Origin: Pseudomonadota bacterium
GTDB lineage: Bacteria; Desulfobacterota; Desulfovibrionia; Desulfovibrionales; Desulfovibrionaceae
Reading direction: 5' to 3'
Assembly: GCA_023417745.1 (NCBI GenBank)
Contig: JAEZEM010000286.1
Location: 1-6,577, forward strand
Length of the DNA stretch: 6,577 bases
Part shown: positions 1 to 5,430 of the stretch, piece by piece
Position numbering within the stretch: the stretch's first letter is position 1
Layout of the letters: each line of letters starts with the position of its first letter
Made by a program: the position numbers and the translations under genes
The notes under the pieces: model-generated
The model's database searches: none
What the model was told of the DNA's origin: nothing
The model's input: the letters and a program-made list of their open reading frames with translations, nothing else

Positions 1-969
1 CCGGTCCCCTGCCATGTGCCGACGCCGCTTTGTCACGGCGACGCGCCCTTGTGGGCCGTTCCCGACGCGCCCTGCCCCTTGCCGGGTCTTGACCCGGACG
101 GGCGCTGCCTGGCCTACCTGGCCCGGGCCGACTATTTCGCCTATCCCAACGCTCCGGCCGGACAGGGGGGGCTCCCTGCCGAGGCCTTTGCCGAAGTCAT
201 GTCCCGGGCGGCCCATTTGCTCGGCTGGCTGGCTGGCCGGGGCATCGTCCACGAGGCGGCCATCCCGCTTTTCCATAATCGGGTGCAGCAGGGGCGGCGC
301 GAGGACGGGGGCCTGTATGACTGGCGGCTGCCGGGGCGGCTGGACCGCTGGCTGGCAAGCGCCCTGCATCCCAATTTCGGCCTGTCGGGCCTGCGCGATT
401 TCGAGCATTTCGCCTCGGTCGGCGCTCGGCCGGCCCGGCTTTATCGCCAGATGGGCGACCATCTGGTCAGTCTCTACCTTGTGGCCGGCAGCTATTTCCG
501 CATGCGCGATCCTTCGCTTCTCGGCCACGGCCCCGGCGGCGCGCCGGTCGACGCCCGCCATCTCTTCGACGAAGCCCTGCTCGCCCGGGTGGTGGCCGAG
601 ACCACGGCCCGCTACCACGAGGGCTTTGCCGGCGCGGCTCCCGGCCATGCGCCCTTTGACGCGACCGGCCTGGCCCGGCGCATGGTGGAGGAGATGGGCG
701 TGGACCGCCACATGGACGAACTGCTGCGGGTGGACGACCAGACGGCCATGACCGACGCGGCGTTTCGGGACTTTTTGATCGGGCGCGGGATGTCGCCCGA
801 GGCGGCGGCGGGCCTGAGGCGTGGCGAGGCCGATGTGGCCATCGCCACCGGCCCCCATCTCGGGGCCTTCAACGACCGCACCAGCCTGCCGGAGCTTGGC
901 GAGTGCACGGCCGCCGCCGTGGCCGCCTGCCTGGCCGCCCGCCACGAGCGGGAGAGAATTGCCGCCTGA
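1..969 (+). CDS. Kinase-fold-like protein, possibly SidJ-related pseudokinase (5' end outside window)
   Basis: The frame is open to the left edge and ends with TGA at 967-969, giving 322 residues in view. A GTG at 16 and an ATG in another frame at 14 exist, but neither has a ribosome binding site and the frame continues upstream, so the true start is probably outside the window. Two stretches look like a degenerate kinase core. Around residues 78-93, a GRGIVHEAAIPLFHN segment resembles a catalytic loop with a trailing H-N. Around 131-137, LRDFEHF resembles a DFG-type metal-binding motif. The layout and the preceding YLARADYFAYPN-like segment recall bacterial proteins annotated as SidJ-related pseudokinases. 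SidJ itself is a Legionella glutamylase with a pseudokinase fold. That assignment is from memory and moderately uncertain; another kinase-fold family such as IucA/IucC-like is possible. No signal peptide or membrane helix is visible in this part, and no substrate can be named. Confidence 0.5.
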   Translation, partial: PVPCHVPTPLCHGDAPLWAVPDAPCPLPGLDPDGRCLAYLARADYFAYPNAPAGQGGLPAEAFAEVMSRAAHLLGWLAGRGIVHEAAIPLFHNRVQQGRREDGGLYDWRLPGRLDRWLASALHPNFGLSGLRDFEHFASVGARPARLYRQMGDHLVSLYLVAGSYFRMRDPSLLGHGPGGAPVDARHLFDEALLARVVAETTARYHEGFAGAAPGHAPFDATGLARRMVEEMGVDRHMDELLRVDDQTAMTDAAFRDFLIGRGMSPEAAAGLRRGEADVAIATGPHLGAFNDRTSLPELGECTAAAVAACLAARHERERIAA

Positions 970-999
970 GGCCGGCAGGACGCGCAACATGCTGTTTTT

Positions 1000-1017
1000 A
1001 CAATACTCTCGTATTGT
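1000..1017. repeat. Dyad 1: ACAATAC-TCTC-GTATTGT inverted repeat
   Basis: This is a perfect 7-bp inverted repeat around a 4-bp spacer, AT-rich in a GC-rich background. It could bind a dimeric protein as DNA or fold as a weak RNA hairpin. The site lies between convergent gene ends, where a promoter operator would be unexpected. Confidence 0.7.
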
Positions 1018-1023
1018 TGAGGG

Positions 1024-1042
1024 CTGCCGCCTGAAGCGGCAG
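1024..1042. other. GC-rich hairpin between the two dyads
   Basis: CTGCCGC (1024-1030) pairs perfectly with GCGGCAG (1036-1042) around a 5-base loop. Neither strand has a clear T-run directly after the stem, so it is not a standard intrinsic terminator. It may still help to end transcription between the convergent genes at 969 and 1102. Confidence 0.45.
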
Positions 1043-1065
1043 GATGCCCAACCGGCTGCGTTTAA

Positions 1066-1081
1066 CAATACGGTCGTATTG
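1066..1081. repeat. Dyad 2: CAATAC-GGTC-GTATTG inverted repeat
   Basis: This is a perfect 6-bp inverted repeat with the same arms and the same 4-bp spacer length as dyad 1. It is centred 65 bp from dyad 1. The arms are conserved while the spacer differs (GGTC against TCTC), which is the pattern expected if the arms are what is recognised. Confidence 0.7.
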
Positions 1082-1101
1082 GCATAGGGGCGGGTCGCCG
1101 C

Positions 1102-1497
1102 CTAGGCCGCGCTGTCGCCCTGGCCCCGACGCTCCCACAGGCGCAGTTCGCGCATCTTCTTGCGGCGCGCGCGCTGCAAAGCCTTGCACACCAGCGGCAT
1201 GTCCCTGACGTAGCCCCACTTGGCCCGATATTCGTCCGGGGTGAGCCCGTACTTGGCCAGATGCTTGCGGGTGAGGATCTTAAACGACTTGCCCGATTCC
1301 AGACAAGTGATGGTGCGTTCCCTGATGGCCTGCTTGGCGTTAAGGGGCATGGCCGCGCCGGTCGCCGCCGCCAGGTCCATGTCGCGTATGGTGGCCGACA
1401 GTCTGGCCACCATGGCCCGTATCTCATCCTCTTTCATGTTGCGGACCTTGGCCTGGGCTTTGACGATCTCAATGGCCATGGTCAGATGGTCTTCCAT
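1102..1497 (-). CDS. MucR/Ros-family transcriptional regulator with incomplete zinc site
   Basis: The product is 131 residues and is predicted to be a cytoplasmic DNA-binding regulator. The core at residues 61-95 reads RTITCLESGKSFKILTRKHL and continues through GLTPDEYRAKWG, the hallmark of the MucR/Ros family. This is followed by a basic tail (residues 105-124, rich in R and K). The N-terminal 45 residues look helical, as in MucR proteins that oligomerise. The usual C-x2-C pair is C65-x2-S68, and the last zinc-ligand histidine position is Y83; only C65 and H79 remain. Zinc-free MucR homologues are known in Mesorhizobium, so loss of metal need not abolish DNA binding. The start at 1497 is chosen because a strong ribosome binding site sits 8 bases upstream and family homology begins there. 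The gene is divergent from the lipoprotein gene at 1641. Family members often repress their own promoter, but no binding site is demonstrated here. Confidence 0.88.
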   Translation of the reverse strand: MEDHLTMAIEIVKAQAKVRNMKEDEIRAMVARLSATIRDMDLAAATGAAMPLNAKQAIRERTITCLESGKSFKILTRKHLAKYGLTPDEYRAKWGYVRDMPLVCKALQRARRKKMRELRLWERRGQGDSAA

Positions 1498-1505
1498 ACG
1501 GGGAT

Positions 1506-1512
1506 TCCTCCA
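1506..1512 (-). promoter_or_regulatory. Ribosome binding site of the MucR-family gene
   Basis: On the minus strand this reads TGGAGGA, 8 bases before the ATG at 1497. It decides this start over the longer in-frame reading that begins at 1602, whose extra residues show no family similarity. Confidence 0.75.
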
Positions 1513-1581
1513 GGATGCTTCGTTGCGTCGGGGGCCGAAAATGCGCCGACGTCCCGTATGTCGCGGGCCATGGGAAAAAGG

Positions 1582-1610
1582 TTGCAGGTTGTCTGCCGAC
1601 AAAATATTCA
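1582..1610 (+). promoter_or_regulatory. Possible promoter of the small lipoprotein gene
   Basis: TTGCAG (1582-1587) and TATTCA (1605-1610) are spaced by 17 bases in the AT-richest part of the divergent spacer. The -10 element is poor. An alternative -10, CATAAA at 1614-1619, has no good -35 at standard spacing. The AT-rich block 1601-1620 could also be a MucR-type target, but this is only a suggestion. Confidence 0.3.
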
Positions 1611-1640
1611 GACCATAAATCCGACCGCAAAGGACGTTCC

Positions 1641-1970
1641 ATGACCGTGATTCCGCGCCCGGCGATCCGCGCTGCCCTGCTGGCCCTTTTGGCCTTCGGC
1701 CTTGGCGGCTGCGGCCCCGTCTACTACAACCCCAATCTGGTCGATCAGTCCGAGTCCAAGACGCGACTGGCCGAGGACACCACCATCTGCACCAACGAGG
1801 CTAATTCCCAGGTGCCGCCCACCTTCGGCCGGGAACGCTTCGAGACCGATCCCACCATCGAGGCTCAGGCCACCCGCTGGGTGGCCAACGTGGCCGAGGA
1901 CGACGCCAACCAGGACGTGTTCGCCACCTGCATGCAGGCCCGGGGCTGGGTGTTCAAAAAGAAGAAGTAG
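1641..1970 (+). CDS. Small predicted lipoprotein
   Basis: The product is 109 residues. It has a short basic N-terminus, a hydrophobic stretch (residues 11-21) and a lipobox LGGC at 21-24. It should therefore be cleaved and lipidated at C24 and anchored to the inner or outer membrane on the periplasmic side. The residue after C24 is G rather than D, so an inner-membrane retention signal is not evident. The mature part has two further cysteines, C50 and C97, that could form a disulfide. The C-terminal FATCMQARGW segment is a pattern often seen in small secreted bacterial proteins of unknown function. The protein ends in four lysines. The start is supported by AAAGGA at 1629-1634, 6 bases before the ATG. 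I do not recognise a named family and no function is assigned. Confidence 0.8.
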   Translation: MTVIPRPAIRAALLALLAFGLGGCGPVYYNPNLVDQSESKTRLAEDTTICTNEANSQVPPTFGRERFETDPTIEAQATRWVANVAEDDANQDVFATCMQARGWVFKKKK

Positions 1971-2020
1971 CCGGGACGCCGCCGTATCCCGGGCCTTGGC
2001 CTTGGCCGATCCCCGGGCGC

Positions 2021-2055
2021 AAAAAAAGGGCGGGAGCGCGCAGGCGCTCCCGCCC
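2021..2055 (-). terminator. Intrinsic terminator of the leftward ATPase operon
   Basis: A perfect 12-bp stem (2028-2039 with 2044-2055) closes on the tetraloop GCAG. On the minus strand it is followed directly by seven T residues (complement of 2021-2027). It lies about 50 bases past the stop of the 163-residue gene. On the plus strand no T-run follows, so it would be a weaker stop for the lipoprotein gene converging from the left. Confidence 0.92.
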
Positions 2056-2105
2056 CGGTCGGTTCGGATCGTGGCGGTCGACCGGCTTGTTCCCAGGGGG
2101 CGAGG

Positions 2106-2597
2106 CTAATGCACCGTGCCGCTGCCCGGGGTGGCCGGGTTGCCGGCCTGGGCCAGGCTTGAGGCGAAGCGGGCCACGGCCGGGTCCTGCCGCCAGGCGG
2201 TAAAAAGCCGTTCCCATTCGGCGAAAGGCATGGGCTGCGCGTCGAGCAGGGCCTCGTGGCCGGACAGCCAGACCGTGAAGAGCTTGAGCAAAAGCCCGAG
2301 CCGCGCGCCGTCAAAAGCCTTGGCCACCAGCCCCGGCGGGTACTGACCGCTTTCCATGGTGCGGAAAACGTGCTCGCCCACCGCCCGGCGTGAGGACTCC
2401 ATATCGATGCTCTGGCCGTTGACGCCGGCCACGAACTCGGCCAGGCCCGCGTCATGGGCCTTCAAGGCTTCAAGGGCTTCGGCCGGCACGTCCAGGAACA
2501 CCACCTCGCCGTTTTGCATGGCAAAGTAGTAGCGCACCCAGTGTTCGGCCATGAACACCCGGAAGATCTCCTGGCTGGCTTGTTCGATGTGGTCCAT
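2106..2597 (-). CDS. Conserved-looking hypothetical protein, last gene of ATPase operon
   Basis: The product is 163 residues and I do not recognise its family. It is soluble-looking and contains no cysteine. It begins MDHIEQASQEIFRVFMAEHW, continues with a short strand-like FAMQNGEVVFLDVP segment (about 25-38), and is otherwise mostly helical in character. A hydrophobic LGLLLKLFTVWL stretch in the second half is too short and broken for a confident membrane helix. The tail is flexible (PATPGSGTVH). The start at 2597 is set by AAGGAG 7 bases upstream. The gene follows the second ATPase with only 13 bases between stop and start and precedes the operon terminator, so it is co-transcribed with the transporter ATPases. 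A role linked to transport is possible only by context. Confidence 0.72.
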   Translation of the reverse strand: MDHIEQASQEIFRVFMAEHWVRYYFAMQNGEVVFLDVPAEALEALKAHDAGLAEFVAGVNGQSIDMESSRRAVGEHVFRTMESGQYPPGLVAKAFDGARLGLLLKLFTVWLSGHEALLDAQPMPFAEWERLFTAWRQDPAVARFASSLAQAGNPATPGSGTVH

Positions 2598-2604
2598 CGT
2601 GGTT

Positions 2605-2610
2605 CTCCTT
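2605..2610 (-). promoter_or_regulatory. Ribosome binding site of the 163-residue hypothetical gene
   Basis: It reads AAGGAG on the minus strand, 7 bases before the ATG at 2597 and directly abutting the stop codon of the upstream ATPase. It fixes the start and suggests translational coupling to that gene. Confidence 0.75.
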
Positions 2611-3585
2611 TTATGTGAGGCGCAGGCAGCGCGCAAAGTGTCCGGGGGCGATCTCGGTCAGGGCCGGCGGCTGTGCGGCGCAGCGCGGTTCGGCCAGGTC
2701 GCAGCGCGGATGAAAGGCGCAGCCCGTCGGCACGGCCGCCGGACTCGGCGTTTCCCCGGCCAGGCCGGCCGGCCGACGGCGGCCGGGATCAAGCCCGGGC
2801 ACGGCCGCCAGCAGCGCCCTAGTATACGGATGCGCGGCCCTGGCGTAAAGGGCGTCGGCCGCAGCCAGCTCCACGATGCGCCCGAGGTACATGACGGCCA
2901 CCCGGTCGCTTAAATGCCCGACCACGGCCAGGTCGTGGGAGATGAACAGATAGGCCAGGCCGTGTCGGGCCTTGAGGTCGGCCAGGAGGTTTATGACCTG
3001 GGCCTGGACCGAGACGTCCAGGGCCGAGACCGGCTCGTCGCAGACGATGAGTTCCGGCGACAGGGCCAAGGCCCGGGCGATGGCCACGCGTTGGCGCTGG
3101 CCGCCGGAAAATTGGTGGGGAAAGCGCCGGGCGTGCTCCGGGGCCAGGCCGACCTGGGCCAAAAGCTCGGCCACTCGTTCCCGGCGCTGGCTGGCCGAGA
3201 GTCCGCCGGCCGCCCGCAGCCCTTCGGCCACGGTCCAGCCCACGGGCAGGCGCGGATTGAGCGACGAGTAGGGGTCCTGAAAGATCATCTGGGCCAGTCG
3301 CGGCAGCCGCTTGCGCCCGGCGCGGCCTCCGTCCCAGGGATCGAGCCCGCCCAGGCGGACCGTGCCGGCGCTTGGCGGCAACAGCCCGATGGCCATGCGG
3401 GCCAAGGTCGATTTGCCGCAGCCCGACTCGCCCACAAGCCCAACCGTCTCGCCCGGGGCCACGGCCAGATCCACGCCGGCAACAGCCTGCACGATCCGCT
3501 CGCGGCGGCGAAAAACCCCTTCCCGGGAAACAAACGAGCGGGAAATGCCGGCCAGTTCCAGCACCGGACCATCGTTACGCGCCAT
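2611..3585 (-). CDS. OppF/DppF-type ABC transporter ATP-binding protein
   Basis: The product is 324 residues, normal for the family. It is the cytoplasmic ATPase that pairs with the OppD-type subunit to power uptake of peptides, or of nickel or another small solute in related systems. Visible motifs are Walker A GESGCGKS (52-59), Q-loop Q103 in IFQDP, signature FSGGQ (159-163), Walker B LIVCDE (179-184), D-loop SALD (187-190) and switch H217. The C-terminal oligo_HPY region has AHPYTRALL (251-259) and four cysteines at 289, 295, 302 and 320. Cysteines in this region bind a [4Fe-4S] cluster in structures of related peptide transporters. The start at 3585 overlaps the end of the upstream ATPase by 11 bases and has GAGGTG about 9 bases before it. 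The longer frame up to 3912 is antisense-like noise over the upstream gene. Substrate cannot be told from this subunit. Confidence 0.95.
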   Translation of the reverse strand: MARNDGPVLELAGISRSFVSREGVFRRRERIVQAVAGVDLAVAPGETVGLVGESGCGKSTLARMAIGLLPPSAGTVRLGGLDPWDGGRAGRKRLPRLAQMIFQDPYSSLNPRLPVGWTVAEGLRAAGGLSASQRRERVAELLAQVGLAPEHARRFPHQFSGGQRQRVAIARALALSPELIVCDEPVSALDVSVQAQVINLLADLKARHGLAYLFISHDLAVVGHLSDRVAVMYLGRIVELAAADALYARAAHPYTRALLAAVPGLDPGRRRPAGLAGETPSPAAVPTGCAFHPRCDLAEPRCAAQPPALTEIAPGHFARCLRLT

Positions 3586-4543
3586 GGAGCCAGCACCTCG
3601 CCTGTCTGCCGCCGGGAAGCTCGAATAAGGGCGGCGCGTTGTCGGCGCAGGGGGCAAAAGCCTCCCCGCAGCGCGGATGGAAATGGCAGCCGGTCGGCAG
3701 GGCGGCCAGGCTCGGCACCATGCCCGGAACCGGGGTGAGCCGCCGACCCGGGGCGTCCAGGCGCGGCAGCGAGGCCAGAAGCCCCCGGGAGTAGGGATGG
3801 GCCGGCCCCTGGAAAAAAGCGTCCACCGCAGCCTCTTCCACCAGCCGGCCGGCGTACATGACCGCCACCCGGTCGGCGGTCTGGGCCACCACGCCAAGGT
3901 TGTGGGTGACAAACAGGATGGCCGTGCCGGCGTCCCGGGCCAGATCGAGCATCAGCGCCAGGATCTGCCCCTGGACCGTGACGTCCAGGGCCGTGGTCGG
4001 CTCGTCGGCGATAAGGAGCTCGGGCCGCAGCATCAGCGCCATGGCAATCATGACCCGCTGGCGCTGGCCGCCGGAAAGTTCGTGGGGATAGCTCCCAAGC
4101 TGCCGGCCGGGATCGGGCAGGCCCACCCGGGCCAGCATGGCCTCGGCGGCGGCCAGACTCTCCCGGCGCGAGGCTCCGGCATGGACGCGCAACGGTTCGG
4201 CCACCTGTTCGCCGATGGTCAGCACCGGATTGAGCGCCGTCATGGGCTCCTGAAAGATCATGGCCGCCCGCTTGCCCCGCACCTGCCGGCGCTGGCTTTC
4301 GGGCAAGGCCAACACGTCGACGCCGCCGAGTTCGGCCCGGCCGGCCACGATGCGCCCCGGCGGCGGCACAAGTCCCAGGATGGACAGGGCCAGCATGGTC
4401 TTGCCGCAGCCCGACTCGCCGACCACGGCCACCACTTCGCCGCGCGAAACTGTGAGATCCACGCCGTCGACGGCCGTAAGCGGCCCGGTCGGCGTCGCAA
4501 AAACCGTGGTAAGCCCTTCCACCCGCAACAGCGTCTGCCCCAT
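3575..4543 (-). CDS. OppD/DppD-type ABC transporter ATP-binding protein
   Basis: The product is 322 residues and the first gene of the leftward operon. It is the partner nucleotide-binding subunit of a peptide/nickel-class ABC importer, acting at the cytoplasmic face of the inner membrane. Walker A is GESGCGKT (42-49), the Q-loop is Q98 in IFQEP, the signature is LSGGQ (156-160), Walker B is LLIADE (176-181), the D-loop is TALD (184-187), and the switch histidine is H214. The C-terminal oligo_HPY domain includes AHPYSRGLL (248-256) and cysteines 286, 292, 299 and 317, with exactly the same spacing as in the partner subunit. The ATG at 4543 has AAGGGAG shortly upstream. The gene beyond it reads the other way, so permease (OppB/OppC-type) and binding-protein genes are not in this operon. 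No good leftward promoter stands out in the 111-base divergent spacer. Confidence 0.95.
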   Translation of the reverse strand: MGQTLLRVEGLTTVFATPTGPLTAVDGVDLTVSRGEVVAVVGESGCGKTMLALSILGLVPPPGRIVAGRAELGGVDVLALPESQRRQVRGKRAAMIFQEPMTALNPVLTIGEQVAEPLRVHAGASRRESLAAAEAMLARVGLPDPGRQLGSYPHELSGGQRQRVMIAMALMLRPELLIADEPTTALDVTVQGQILALMLDLARDAGTAILFVTHNLGVVAQTADRVAVMYAGRLVEEAAVDAFFQGPAHPYSRGLLASLPRLDAPGRRLTPVPGMVPSLAALPTGCHFHPRCGEAFAPCADNAPPLFELPGGRQARCWLHGA

Positions 4544-4586
4544 GCGGCTCCCTTGTCGCGCCGCCGCCGCGCCGGTTCGGTTCCCC

Positions 4587-4615
4587 TTGCCAGCGGCCTC
4601 GCGGCGCGTTATAGA
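4587..4615 (+). promoter_or_regulatory. Sigma-70-like promoter of the BI-1 family gene
   Basis: TTGCCA (4587-4592) and TATAGA (4610-4615) are separated by exactly 17 bases. Transcription would begin near 4622, leaving a leader of about 33 bases that contains the ribosome binding site. The AT-rich segment 4609-4640 stands out against the GC-rich surroundings. Confidence 0.6.
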
Positions 4616-4641
4616 TTAGGGATAGTCTCTTTATATTCCTT

Positions 4642-4648
4642 GAGGAGG
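4642..4648 (+). promoter_or_regulatory. Ribosome binding site of the BI-1 family gene
   Basis: GAGGAGG lies 6 bases before the ATG at 4655. A second in-frame ATG at 4649 touches this site directly and so cannot be the efficient start. Confidence 0.8.
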
Positions 4649-4654
4649 ATGCTC

Positions 4655-5368
4655 ATGAGCTACCCATACCGCTCGATGCAGACAACCCAAGCCCGCGTCG
4701 AAGTTGTAAACGCCTTCATGCGCGGCGTCTACGGCTGGATGTGCCTCGGCCTTCTGGTCACGGCGGCGGCCTCGGTCTTCGTGGTGTCGAGCCCGGCCCT
4801 GATGCAGGCCGTTTTCGGCAATCAGATCCTCTTTTTCGGCCTCATCATTGCCGAACTGGCCCTGGTTGTGGGCCTGTCCGCCGCCATCAACCGTCTGTCG
4901 GCCGGCACGGCCAGCGGCCTGTTCATGCTGTATAGCGCCTTAAACGGCGTCACCCTGTCGGCCATCTTCGTCGTCTACGCCAAGGCCACCATCTTCAAGG
5001 CCTTCCTGGTCACCGGCGGCATGTTCGGGGCCATGAGCCTCTTCGGTCTTTTGACCAAGCGCGACCTGACCGCCATGGGCAGCTTTATGATGATGGGCCT
5101 CATCGGCATCATCATCGCCTCCCTGGTCAACATGTTCACCAAGAGCGCCATGGCCGACTTCATCATCTCCTGCATCGGCGTCCTGGTCTTCACGGGCCTG
5201 ACCGCCTACGACACCCAGAAGCTCAAGGTCATGGGCGACATGGCTCCGGCCGACGACGCCACGGCCGTGCGACGAGGAACCATCCTCGGCGCGCTGACCC
5301 TCTACCTCGACTTCATCAACCTGTTCCTGATGATGCTGCGCCTTTTCGGCGGCGGCAACAGGGACTAG
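4655..5368 (+). CDS. BI-1 (Bax inhibitor-1)/YbhL family membrane protein
   Basis: The product is 237 residues, the usual length for bacterial BI-1 (TMBIM/UPF0005) proteins. About seven hydrophobic segments can be read, roughly at 28-46, 57-77, 86-108, 113-132, 141-161, 167-185 and 208-231. The family signature is clear in LTAYDTQKLK (182-191) and in LYLDFINLFLMMLRLFGG (216-233). D186 and D219 correspond to the two aspartates that form the pH-sensitive calcium-leak sensor in the Bacillus homologue YetJ. Bacterial members sit in the inner membrane; some behave as calcium leak channels and others are linked to quality control by the FtsH protease. The specific role here is unknown. The gene appears to be a single transcription unit with its own promoter upstream and a strong terminator directly downstream. 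Confidence 0.93.
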   Translation: MSYPYRSMQTTQARVEVVNAFMRGVYGWMCLGLLVTAAASVFVVSSPALMQAVFGNQILFFGLIIAELALVVGLSAAINRLSAGTASGLFMLYSALNGVTLSAIFVVYAKATIFKAFLVTGGMFGAMSLFGLLTKRDLTAMGSFMMMGLIGIIIASLVNMFTKSAMADFIISCIGVLVFTGLTAYDTQKLKVMGDMAPADDATAVRRGTILGALTLYLDFINLFLMMLRLFGGGNRD

Positions 5369-5385
5369 GTCAGCCTGCCCCACGA

Positions 5386-5425
5386 GCCCGCCCCGGCCCA
5401 TGAGGCCCGGGGCGGGCCATTTTTT
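5386..5425 (+). terminator. Intrinsic terminator after the BI-1 family gene
   Basis: GCCCGCCCCGG (5386-5396) pairs perfectly with CCGGGGCGGGC (5407-5417). A further CC/GG pairing with one bulge is possible in the loop. Six T residues follow at 5420-5425. It ends only five bases before the ATG of the next gene. Confidence 0.88.
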
Positions 5426-5430
5426 CCGCC

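Larger units (their letters stand above)
961..1081. repeat. Imperfect tandem direct repeat, two units with 65-bp period
   Basis: Unit 1 (961-1016) and unit 2 (1026-1081) align with about 46 matches over about 57 columns and one compensating indel pair. Both start with GCCGCCTGA, continue with a GGCAGGA block and a CAAC block, then GCTG and a T-rich run, and end with CAATAC-N4-GTATTG. Unit 1 overlaps the last nine bases, including the stop codon, of the upstream gene, so the duplication appears to have copied the gene end and its trailing spacer. A further short match, GCCGCCTAGGC, occurs at 1097-1107 across the end of the convergent gene, but it is too short to count as a third unit. Confidence 0.75.

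Noticed and set aside
14..751. Rightward 245-codon frame overlapping the left-edge gene
   Set aside because: It is a shifted reading dominated by R, P, A, S and W. The other frame has coherent motifs and stays open to the left edge.
961..1107. CRISPR array or a third repeat unit
   Set aside because: Only two imperfect long units occur, with no spacer structure or cas genes. The third match at 1097 is about ten bases and lies in coding sequence.
1498..1602. N-terminal extension of the MucR-type regulator
   Set aside because: The extra residues match no family feature, and the strong ribosome binding site at 1506-1512 fits the start at 1497.
1984..2017. Possible hairpin formed by two CCCGGG blocks after the lipoprotein gene
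   Set aside because: There is no T-run on the plus strand and the arms are short and common in this GC-rich background, so a separate terminator is not supported.
3586..3912. N-terminal extension of the second ATPase
   Set aside because: It lies within the upstream ATPase gene in another frame, lacks family similarity, and the ATG at 3585 has a ribosome binding site and the standard N-terminus.
3677..4654. Long rightward open frame running into the BI-1 gene from across the first ATPase gene
   Set aside because: It is antisense to a clear OppD-type gene, rich in G, R, Q and P with no domain, and arises from high third-position GC. Only the part from 4655 is real, as shown by the ribosome binding site and family match.
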